This document shows positions 10,701-22,700 of a DNA stretch of 58,561 bases, in pieces; within the stretch, counting starts at the first letter, position 1; each line of letters starts with the position of its first letter. The DNA is from Ectocarpus siliculosus (lineage: Eukaryota; Sar; Phaeophyceae; Ectocarpales; Ectocarpaceae). A program made the position numbers and the translations under genes. Location of the stretch: the NCBI GenBank assembly GCA_000310025.1, contig FN648970.1, positions 80,732-139,292 of the forward strand. The letters run 5' to 3'. The notes under the pieces were generated by a model, which had not been told where the DNA came from, ran no database searches, and saw only the letters and a program-made list of their open reading frames with translations.

Positions 10701-13700
10701 GCGTCTCCACTCTCGGGAAACGTCTGGTACAACCACTGGCGCAACGTGTCCGGATTTTCCGACGGAGACGGAAGCGGCGGGTCGTCGTCAATGGCGGTGG
10801 CGACGGCGGCCGCGGCCGCCGCTGGCGCCGGCTTCGATTCCGACGGCCGCGCCGTTCGCCAGTGCGTGGGTTTCCCGCCCCCCTACCGGTTCGACCGAGC
10901 CGGCGACGCGCTCAGCGCTCTGGTTGTAGAGGACGGCCTCGTCGGCGCGTTCGAGGACACCGGGGTGGGCACCACGGTTCGGCTCGCGTGCCCCGCCTAC
11001 TGCCTCGGGGCCGCCACCGGCGCGCCGCCGGCCGCCGGCGAGGTCCGCGGGTCACCCGACTTCTACACCGACGACAGCGCTGTCTGCATGGCCGCCGTCC
11101 ACGCCGGAGTCCTGACTGCCGACACCCCGGCATCCCCGCGACCGCCCGCCGCTTCCTCGTCATCGTCGTGGGGGTCTTCCCCGACTGGCCAGGCCCTAGA
11201 CCACGTCGTGGTGGTAGCGAGGCTGCTGGCCGGGAACACCTCGGACGCCGCGGTGCCGGGCACGCGCGCGGCGGGATCCGTCGCCAACGGCGTCTCGGCG
11301 GGCGACGCGCCCGGCGACTGGGCGAGGGGGTTCGCGCTGGAGGCCGCGCTCCCCGGCGAGCTCACGGCCCAGACGGTGGCCGGGCGGCCCGCGGGGCCCC
11401 TCGAGGAAGGCTGCGGGGCGCTCAGCGACGGGCAGCCTCCGCAGGAGGCGGTGTTCGGGAGGCCCAGGGGGATCGACGCCTGGCGGTCGGCGAACATCAC
11501 GGACCGGGTGAGATGAACAAACTAATTGATTCGTGGCCGGTCTCCGAGGGGCATCTATCTTCCTCAAGTTATTGTCTCGGGATCGGTTCATCAGTCGTTC
11601 GACAGGAGGAGGCGTGTTGACGCGAACGCCTTTCCTCTTCTATCTACCCCCCCGTGTTTTTTCTCCCCCCAGCGGTTTTTGTACGTCGCGGACGCAGGAA
11701 GCCACGCCATCCGCGCCCTGTCGGCTGTGTGCTCGTTCGTGTGCGAGAACGGAGGGGTGTGTGAGGGCCCCGACCGGTGCAGCTGCCCCACGGGGTGGAC
11801 GGGATTGGACTGTTCCCTGCCGTTGTGTTCGGACGGACTGTGCGGCCCTCGGGAGGTATGAGCATTTATTCAGACTTGGGGGGCGGGGGGGGGAGAGGAG
11901 AGGCAGCACGCGGCCCCTTCAACATCTTCAACGTGTAACGGTCGAGTCGCGCACAACCAACGGAAACGACTGGGATTCTTCCAAGCCATTTTCGCTTGGA
12001 TCACGATGACAGGGGACTTGTTTCGCCTATGCCCCACTGAGACCGACGAGTTTCCAGCAACATGGACAGACGATTCGCACAGCTGTAGGTGCTGAACAAC
12101 AAACAAGCGCATGTATAATACCTATGGACAAAGTCCGGTCGCATTCCTAGCCCTTGCCCTTTCCCAATGCCTTACCGACTGCTTCTGCTGCGCACGATAA
12201 TAACACTCGACACAACCAAGCTGTGCGTGGGTCCAGAAGAGTGCGGCTGCGTCCCGGGCTACACGGGCGCGCCGTCCTGCCTCGACGCCCTCTGCGCCCA
12301 GACGTGCGAGAACGGGGGTAGCTGCGGGCTCCCGGACACCTGCAACTGCGCGGATGGCTGGTTCGGGCCCAATTGCACCGTCCCCGTGTGCTCCCAGACC
12401 TGCGGCAACGGCGGGAACTGCACCGCGCCGGGGGCTTGCGCGTGCGCGGCGGAGTGGTCGGGCGGGGGCGGGGTCGTGGCGGCGGCGGTGGCCGTCGAAG
12501 GGGGAGAGGATGGGGACGATTGCCGCGTTCCGTTTTGCGACGTACCGTGCCTGAACGGAGGGTGGTGCGTCGCCCCGGGGACCTGCGCGTGCCCGCCGCA
12601 ATGGACCGGTCATGACTGCGCAATGCCGGTGTGCACGCAGGTGAGCACGATTTGAACGCGGGGTGTGAGTGTGACAGAGAGGCACGGGGTCTTTGGGATA
12701 GAAGGATAACCTGGCCCTAGGCCTTCATCATACCGTTACCTGGTAACATGGATACCTCCGCTGAGCGCAAGCACGGGTCGACTAGAATGCGCTTGGTCTC
12801 GGAAAACATTGTTTGAAAGTTCCAAGCCCCTACCTTACGGAAAATAGTAGGGTGGTGGTGTAGCCTCGGAGCTTCCCTCCTGAGCCTAGCATGTCTCTGA
12901 CCTGTCAGCACAGATCTGGCTATCTTCTTCCTCCACAACTTCCTAGCGAAAGTGAGTGCTCTTCTTCACGCACCTTTAACGGCCTGTGTGCCTTCTCTCG
13001 GTTGCACTCGGACGGAGCGGAGGGCTACTTCGTGCCAGGGTACAACGTGTCCGGCTTCGACCCCGAGGGACGGTCGTGGTGGTCGCAGCGGTACGTCCCC
13101 TGCGACGTCGAGGGCTGGTGTAACGCCACCAACGGTTTCGACTGCTCGCAGGTGAGAGCAAACTATGCTCAACCGGCAATTGTTTTTTGTGGGGAGCACG
13201 GAGACGTGCCGTGTTGTGTGTCTCTCGTCGTCTCTAATCACGTGAGCTTTGCGTTGGTTTGAACGGAAGGATTATTGTTCGGAATCAGCCCCTTGGGACG
13301 ACTTCCTCGTTTGAAGACGCACCCGTCAACTGTGCCAACAACCCGACAAAAAACAACTTGTCCTGTAGAGCTGACTAAAGAGGTTCACGTAACGTAACAC
13401 CCAGTCTCTTTTCCCCAAAGCTGTCGAGAACTAAATCGTACGGGAACACCCCGCTGGATCACAAGCTACCTTTACCGAACGACGCCGGCTACCACGCACC
13501 TTTGCTTGCGCGGTTCTATACACAGCCGATGAGGTCGTTCGAGGCGATTCCCGTTGACTGGGGGGCTTACCACAGATCGGAGACCGGGCGTTCCGAGAAT
13601 CCGGACCGCTGCATGATGATCGAGCTGGGAGAGGACGTGGTGTCCCCCTTTTCCTACCTCCGGGCGGACAACGGCTCCACCCCGTTCGCCAGGCAAGCTG

Positions 13701-16700
13701 TTTTTCGGGCCCTAAGGTTTCAAACTCACCTTAAATATTGAATAGTTGAATCCTGTAAAACCATGCCATTGGCAGATCGTTTCGTTTCAGTGGCGCTTAA
13801 TCCCAATGACCTGGGCGCTGTAGCTGTGTTGGGGTCTCCGACCACCGTAGGTGTGTGGGCCAGGAGCCCTTACATTGACACGATGCTTGACATACGGGCG
13901 AGGAAGCGTTTTTTGGGCAAGGGGGGATGTGCTTGGCCTTCGAGGAGATGTGCATAGAAATAAAAACAACTTTTGTTCAAACACGCTGCGAAATGTGAAA
14001 TTCCGGGCGGGTTTTGATAGCCTCCCTATACTCTAAACATAATTTATCTTAATTGATTCCCTCCCTATCCCCACGTCTGAATTGTAGGTATAGTCCCACC
14101 CACCCGTACGAGTGGACCGCAAGTCCGCGAAGCCCTTGGTCGGCTTACAATGATACTGCTCCTGGGAGAACAGGACCTTTCGTTTGGGTGGAGGATCGCC
14201 AGGTAGGTCACTGACCAATCAGCCCCATGTATCGAAGAATAGAGAATAGCCTTTCATGCGCCAGGAATTTGTGGAGAGTGGTGTCGGTGCGATTCCCCGT
14301 CCTGCAAGCAGAGATGCTCCGTTGTCCGGGGAGGTTCACAGATAGAGTGATGAGGCTAGGTATCACACACGTGGCCTGCTTTAGTGGAACTAGGTTGTAC
14401 TTCCACCTCGATGCTGTGCAACGGCAGTTTGTCATTCACCCTGGCTAATCATTTCACTGATAGATTTTTTTGTCTGACGTACTTGGCTAAAGGAGTCATG
14501 CGACCCAGCCGATCAAGACGCCCGTTTTTTGGGAGGAGGTATTGACCTGCATCCCCTCAAACATTGCAGGTAGCATTGGTCGAGTACCACAACGTCACGG
14601 AAGGACGCTACGTGTGCGCGAACAGCGGCAACTGCACTGCCCCGGGGGTGTGCGAGTGCGCAACGGGTTGGTCTGGGTTCGACTGCCGGACTCCAATCTG
14701 CTCCCAGGCAAGAGAGTCCCACGACAAAGACGACGAAATTTACTTCCGGTTCAACAGCCACCAACACAACTACTGCGGGTTTATCCTTGACGTACGTACG
14801 ACGTACCAAACCAGAGTTACCGACCAGGTAGGAATAGTCGACACAACAACCACTTTCACCAGAACGCCCAACAGCGACAACAACATCGACGACAGGGGTA
14901 CTACGGCTCTACTGCCCTTCTTTTTCCTTGACCCACCACTTTCCAAAACCAGATCGACTAACCACGCAGAACGAAACAATCGAAACAGCAACCACCTAAC
15001 CACAACAAGGACAACACAATGACACCAGGGATACTACGACCCCGATCAGACCGAATTCGTTTCCGGCAACGGCGACGCTAGCGACCTGGACGCGTTTGAG
15101 TCATTCTTTGACCAAGACCTCACCGCCGCCTACCGCCTGTCGTGGCCCTATTCCAACCCCGCGTACACCACGGAGTGGGAGCGGTTCGACAACAAGAGCC
15201 ACCTCGCCAGGACCAGCGTCGAGGAGGGCGGCATCCGGTGCGAGCATACACGCATTTTCGGCCTATTGTTGGTTCCCACAGTACCGCTACGATAGCAACA
15301 GCTGATATTGCGGAATTTGCGAGTTCCGCTTGGTTATTGACTTGCAGCCCTAGTTAGCCGACAGCCAGGCAGACTTCAAGAACCCCCCACCCCACACGCG
15401 AGGTCAATGGTCAAACAAATAAGGCATGCGAAACATGTGTAAGCCCCCGGCACACACACAATGTTCACATTCAGTCCCCGTCGGTCCCCTCCAGCAGCTT
15501 GCCGCCCACGTGGCGCTCATGACGACGCCAATCACAAACGTTCAGGCTTCTTCTAGCCAATTAATGTGGGAATAATCTTTTTCCTCGCGTCCACCCCATA
15601 GCCTGTAACGTCCTCCTGCTTTGATGTTGTACGCGCAGGTACCTAGGCCCGTCGGAGTGGTCGGCGGGAGGAGCCGAGCGTGCGTTCACCGATCAGGGGG
15701 GGTACTACTGCTCGGTCCGGGCGAGAACTGAGTTCGAGAACGAAGACTTTGTGCTGGATGCGCCCAACTACTGGTCCCGATACATGGACCCCAAGGTGTG
15801 TGAGCTGGGACCTTGACAGCGTACAGACGTCAGCGCCCCGAAACGCCCCGCCACACTCGCGTGGTGGCACTGCTCCATCGTACCCCAATTCGAATGTTCG
15901 TATCGGTTCCTAAAAAGCTTGGTGTATGAACGGTTGGTTTTGAGATTTTTTGGTGTCATACACTTGAGGGGGTATCTGCACTTTTCGTAACTCAAGCTCG
16001 TAACATTTTCGTCATTCGTACAGCGTTCAGAACAATTTCATGCGACTTCCCGCAACAACCGAACCTTGTCCCTTGTTGGCCCCCGTGTGCGTCCGGCACG
16101 ACTGTTTGCATACATAGGTGGAAGATGACGGCGAAACGTACACCTTCTGGGAGGACATGTTGTGGCCCCCGTTGCACAGCAAGAGCGCAAGGTGAGTTTA
16201 ACAAGCGAAATCTCTGCCCCCGTCTCTTTCCCCCCCTCCTTCTGAACGGTTGTCTCGAGCTTCAAAGTTGGTGCCCAATATGTGCTCGCGGCACCTTCCT
16301 TCAGATTAAGGTTAGCCGCCTCCCTTCTGCTGGAGGCCGGCCATCCATGGACTTACGCTGCAGCGACGGATATCGCCACCGTTCAATTTGGTATTCTCGT
16401 GACATGGCGGCTTCAAAATGTGTAGTTGTCTCATATGATTTCGCGAAGACATTCGCCTCATGTATATCTAGGTGGGTGTTATATTCTTCTTGGAATTCTG
16501 CCGCGCTTTTAGCGCCTTGGCGCTCTCCAGGATCATCCCAACAGATGCAACCAGAGCATCAGCACAGAGACTACATCTTGTGGACAACCCGTGCTTGATG
16601 GCCCAAGCCAAGAACAATCATAAGCATTATTCCCCGAAAAAGATGGTCACTTGTTCTGGATAGATCGCTGGGAAGCATAGTGGGGGTGATGCAACCTCGG

Positions 16701-19700
16701 AATACAGCTTGGGGAAGAAAACATGCGAATATTCCGGCATTGCCTACGTTCAGCTGTGTGTGATTCATGCCGGTATCGCTTTGCCTCCAAAATATTCATG
16801 CCCGTATCTCCGAAGAACCAACCTCGTGATCCATATACGGGTGGATCCAATAATCAACATCTCGCAACAACTGCGTGTTCACCACAACAAGTTCATGCCT
16901 TACCAAGCTGAAGAACAAGGTACAGCGTTAAATGTGCTCTTTCTTTTTCTTTTCTATCTTCTCGGAGACACAGGTTGGAGTTGATCGACGACGAGGGGCA
17001 CTTCTACGTCTACACGGACGTCGGCCACAAGCGTGACGGGGTCTGGACGGCGACCGGCGCGTCCTGGCAGAAGGGCGTGTGCATCATGCAGTTCAACAGG
17101 AGCTGTCCTGCGGGAAAGGCTCAGGCGCGCACGCATGCAGACGACTCAAACGAGGGGAAACCGTAGATCTGAGACGAGAGGAACGCCATGCTGCTGTCGG
17201 ACTGGCTGGTGTTATCTGTGCTATGGGCGACAGTTTTATGAACAGTTTCACTGATTGAAGTGCCCATGTCTTTCGATGGCGGGGTGATGAGCGGATGATC
17301 GGTACGTGATCAATTCGTCGTGCTGCTCCTCATCTAAGTGTATGTGCGGCGGAAAAAGGAGATCGGGCTTCGTGTGCACCAACAAGCCGGTATCACCCTT
17401 TTCTTGCCGCTGGCCAAACATGTGATTGATGCCATGCTCAAACCAATGTTGATTTTCCGAAATGTTTGGCACGATCTGTACTCCCTTCATTCGCCTTGGG
17501 GCGGAAGCAATTTGTGGTCTTCGAATGGTGGGGTTAACACCTCTCGTGTCATTCTCCTGCCCAAAACATCGCCACTAAGTATCGAACGTACCACTTATAA
17601 CGCACATCAGCTTTCATATAGTGTCCCGGGCGGGCGTTTGTCTGGGATATGTGCAGAATGCACATGGCGGTCTTCAAACTACATGGCGGTATTCAAATAC
17701 TTGCTGCGCGCATAACCTAATCTCCTCATACATTGCTCGGCCTCCCGTCCAAACGGTAACCGGTGCTCCACGAACTTGAAACGCAAACCCAGGCGGTTGA
17801 CCTGGAATCCGTGGCCGTCGGGGAGGAGGGAGTAGGAGTCCTCGTTCAGGACACGGACCTGAGTTACAGGCTACGCGTGACATACACACAGTGGAAGGAG
17901 GAAGGAGCGGGCTGGTGGGAGGTGAGTGAATGAGGTCGTTTGGGAGCGGCGACTCCGTCGATTCCATTCTGAAGATCCCGCCTGCGTGGAGGTAGGACAC
18001 TGAACAACGATTCAGCGGGGCTTGCTCCTAGCCGTGCATTATACGAATGATGTTGATGACATGCCATCGCGCGCAGTTTGCTTCGTTCGTCATGCCACCC
18101 CGACTTGAACTAGAGCTGGCGGTGATCGTTTCCTTCCGGGGGGAAGCGAACGGAGGCTCAAACCATAGAGAATGGGGTACTGCAGAAAGCATTAAGTTTT
18201 GGAGTCGCCAAATATTGTCCTTGTTCGTGTGTTTGCTAGCGGTACTGCACGGTTTCGGTCATCAAACAGGGTGACGTCCGGTAGATGAAGCGGGGGAATG
18301 GTTATCGAAAGCACCGTGTGTACGTGGTACCGATGGTTCATCCTTCATCCTTGAGCAACCCCGCGCCATCCTGTGGGTGTTAATAGTTTGGCTACCCCAA
18401 GGATCACACTACGTCGAAGCACGACTGATTAGTACTTGTGGTAAGCCGATCGTAGACGTGCGGGCGCGTTCTGCGCAGAGGTGGCCACCGCTAAATTCTC
18501 ATCCCTTGAGTAGTCGGGAGCACATGCTTGCCGTATATCAGGCATCTAGAAACCCAAATGTTGCCGTATCTTTTCTCCTTTTGGGGTGAAGAACAATTGC
18601 AACCCCATCTTTGCACTTCGTACTGCAGATGGAAGGCGGCGAATGCGTCGATCAGGTCGTGCGGGGGTGCTTCAACAATGGAACTTGCGTGGCCCCGGAT
18701 GTTTGCGAGTGTGCCGAGGTACAACCCGATGTTGAACATCGTCCTAGGTCGATGCGTAGACATGAAACCGATACGGTTGCCTTGGCCAGGTATGCATGAC
18801 TACAGGAATAAAGGGCAACTTGCGCACAGCCGTTGTGGGTTCGATTAATCCTTTTTCCTGTCCGTTTTCTCCTACAGCAGGTGCCCCTCTTGCAGCGATA
18901 CGCCAGCTACTAACACGCAATCTGTCAAATATAACCAATTAGTTATCGGATCGTAACTTAAAGCCTATATCGGGTGATATTTTTGCTGGGATCTCCATTG
19001 GAGGCATCCTCCCCGCCCACCTTCCCGAATCTTGACGCAATCTGTCACCACAATTTTCACGTCCACGACTAACCGCGACGACGATGATAACACCGGCATG
19101 CACACGCCCACCCCCTTCACTTCTTCTGGTCGACAAACACCACAATTCAGGGGTGGACAGGTTACGACTGCTCGGAACCGGAGTGTCCCACCCCCTGCCA
19201 GCACCAGGGGAACTGCACGTTGCCCGGGGTATGTACCTGTGCGCCGGGCTGGACCGGGGAGTACTGTGGGGTAGCAATATGCGCACAGGTAAGAAGACAC
19301 GAACAGGCGCTTGGTAAGTTTAACTTTTTTTCATCTCTGGGAATTGGGGTGGAAAGAACAAGTTCACTCGACACGTCGGTTCCATAGAACGGTACTGCAT
19401 CCTGGTACATATGCGTTCCAGACACGAACAATGTTGTCTCATGATCGCCAGGATATCCGGGTCACAGTATTGTGCCTTACAACGAGCGGCACAACTTGGC
19501 ATACTGGATGGGCGCAAAAAGCATAACAAATCTTGAAAACACGCTCCTCAGGACTGGTTCTGGTGCGCCAGTACATGGAGCAGACACACGAAGAAGACGA
19601 TCCACGTTGAATGTCGTTTATTTCACCTCTCTCATCGATCAAGAAAATATGCTCGTGAGCTCTCATCACATGCCATGCCAGACAGCTAACCTGCATCGTT

Positions 19701-22700
19701 GGCTAGGCGTGATGTGATCCTACCCACTTCCGGGTGGAATCACGTCGCACAACACAGTCTCCTGGCTGCCATGAACACGGTTGTGCTCTTCAAGGCTATT
19801 GGCATCGGGATCCAAACCAAGCTGGAGCTTCGATGGTCGACCTTCCCCATGAAATGAAGTAAAAAAAAACGCCGCAGGAACTATGTATATGTCAGGGCGC
19901 CCGTTCCTTGAAATGAAGTGAGAAAACACGCAGGCGGGAAGTAGATATCACTGTGAATGGTTACCAGATGTTGAAGCACCGTCGAAACCTCCTGTGTAGT
20001 AATCGGGATCGCTTGGTGCAGGATTGCAACAACGGCGGTACATGCGTAGCACCGGACGTCTGTAAGTGCGCCCGGTGGGACAACGCCTTCAGGGACGGTA
20101 GGGAGGCCGGCGGGAGGCCGCTGTTCCTCAAGCCCAACGGAGATCCCCAGCAGACGGGCTGGACGGGGTATGACTGCTCCGTGCCGATATGTGTGCAGGT
20201 GGGGATGACTACGTTCAGGGCAGATGTAGGCAGAATGCACTGCGTAAAATACGGCCGTGTGTGCATTCACGCCGAAATTGAAATCTTGACCGTATCAGAA
20301 GAAATCAATAGCTGTGACGGTCACGCAGGCCAGTTTCACTAAGAGTGAATGGCAGGCTCAATGAGCGCTCTTTCGTTCAGTAAAAGATTCTGTGCACTCT
20401 GTAAGACGCTTTCGTCGTCGATGGCAATGTTACAACATCTCGTCTCCTCCTATTCCTTGTGGCATTTCGCAGTGCCGCCACCAAGCCCAGCACGAAGAAC
20501 ATACCACGCCGCTGCAAAGCAAGGACACTGTGCCTACACAAACAATATTAAGTACAATTTTAACTTTCGTCTCGTGAGGAAAATGGTCAAAGTCGTTGGC
20601 GGTCGTCTAACAATTCCCTGCAGGGTGAAGAATTCGTCTTAAACGTGGAGGACGACGCCTCGAGCGGCTACTCAGCGCTCAGCGGGCATGGGTTTGACGG
20701 TACCTTGGCCTGCGGGCTCGTGCGATGCCCAGAGTACGACGCGACCTACGTCACCAACCTCGGTACAAGGTATGAATAAACGGCACAAATTCCCAACTCG
20801 TGTGCGGTTAGATCCACCCAGTTCCGTCAGTGGCTAGATATCTCTCGATCAAGCAGACAATCGCGCCTTAACCAACGGGTTCCAGAGAATGGAGTGGCAG
20901 ACATTGACAGCCGCCCACCGCTTGGGCAGCTGCTGATGCCTCTGAGTGCGGCAATCAGCGTAGAACTTGGGTGATTTCGCCTGTCCTCCCTACTTCAGTC
21001 AAAGTCCAGTCGCGTGCTTTCTCATCGTGTGTTCCATTTTGCGATTTGCTCTTGACCCACAGAAGGCGTGGTACTTAAAGCACTGCCTTGTTTGAAAGTA
21101 GACATACGCGTTTCCCCCGCTGCGTATGTTCTCAACACGTCGCTCTGTTTCCCAACCGTATGTGTGTGACATGTGCCAATCGGTGATGGGCTACCGTGCT
21201 TAAACGCACTACGTCGGCCGGCGTGATGCGCAGCTTCCAAACCGGGTGCGGCAACGACCCCCTCGACAGCGGGTGCTGCTACTGGGATGCCTCCGCGTGG
21301 TCGTGCGAATATTGCGAAGACTTTACCGTAGCAGATGACACGTGAGTGATTCGTGGGTACACCGGTAGCCAGAGGTGCCAACCAAGCGAAGTCGGAGCAG
21401 AGAACGCGGGGGTAGACAAGAAGAACATCGAGGAGAGAGAGAACAATCGGGTATGGCCACAATAGAATCAAGGGACAAGACCGTGACAGGGCGGGTGAAG
21501 CAGACGCAAAAATTAGTAGGGTTGGTCGAGGTTGAGGTTGAAAAGATTAATCACTCTTGAATTACTGTAGTTCCGGGTGTAGCAATTGGTGAAAGGCTTG
21601 GGAGCAGCACCCAATATCAAAGATTGCGTGCATTGCTAACCCCCCTCACCCCCCCCGGCTACAATCGTTTCGATATCAGCTTCCAGTGCACTGGCAGCAT
21701 ATCGACAGAGGTCTACACGGACATCGACGACATCCCCTTGAGATTCATCGCCTCCGACGGCGGTGTCACTCTTTGCGGGCCGGACCTGAGCCCCCTACCC
21801 CCGGCGGTAAACACTGACCCCACTCGAGACGACTGGCGGTACAGCAGCCACAACCTTGAGAGTAACGTCACGTCCGGCAGGTGCATGTCTGAGCCTTCTG
21901 TCGATACGGTGCCACTTGAAAAAATCCCTGGGCATTTATTCTTGATGCATATGTTCGTTTCACGGGCAATTCCAAGCTCTGATGCTCTTTCACATGCAAC
22001 GTAATAGTGTAGGGTGTGCAATAGCAACACGTTCATCCTTCCACCAACGCAAATAGGTACTCGCGCACCCACCTAACCCACATGCTGGAACCCAAATACT
22101 GCCCTCACAACTACTCGCCCGCGCGCGCTTGCTCCGTGCAGGTTTTTGTGCGGGCGGCTCGAGTGGACACAGGGCGACTTCTCCGACGACGCCGGCCTGG
22201 GATCAGGGAGTGGTTTTGGCACCGACTCGGGCCTCGCCTCCGGCAGGCACCTGCGCTACAACTACGATAACTACACCAAGGTACGCAGATGGGCGCTGTG
22301 ATCAGAGTTGTACTCAGGTGTGTTGGCGTGGCTATTGCCGGCTTCTCGTCATCTTGATCCGCGCGCCTTCACCCTCTTGGCCGTGGTTGTGCGTTGACTC
22401 GTACTTTCTCTTTCGGTCGTTTGGTTCAACCGCCCCGCTTTCCTCCGGTCGGTCCTACCATGACCTACATTGACGCAACGCAACTATCTTGCCCACGGTA
22501 CCGTTGTGCCGTGACTGGCGATGTCATCTGCACGTTTCTACGATCCGTTTCTATATTTTGTGACGGTGCCTTTTGATGATCGCTATCGAGGACCCATACC
22601 CTGAGCGTTGCCCCCTCATGGCGTCAAGTTGATTTTCTTGCATTGTTTCGCTCACGGCACGTAATCCCCCGGTTTGCGACCACGGGCTTGCTTTGTTGGA

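Noticed and set aside
10658-11620. 320-codon frame overlapping the LCCL exon
   Set aside because: It is an out-of-frame reading of the GC-rich exon 10494-11507, Arg/Gly-rich and without motif. The true frame shows NHL and LCCL patterns and fits splice phases.
12909-13022. Longer first part of the exon ending at 13151
   Set aside because: An acceptor at 12908 is in phase, but starting at 13023 reproduces the Q-G-Y junction seen before module 2. Kept as an alternative.
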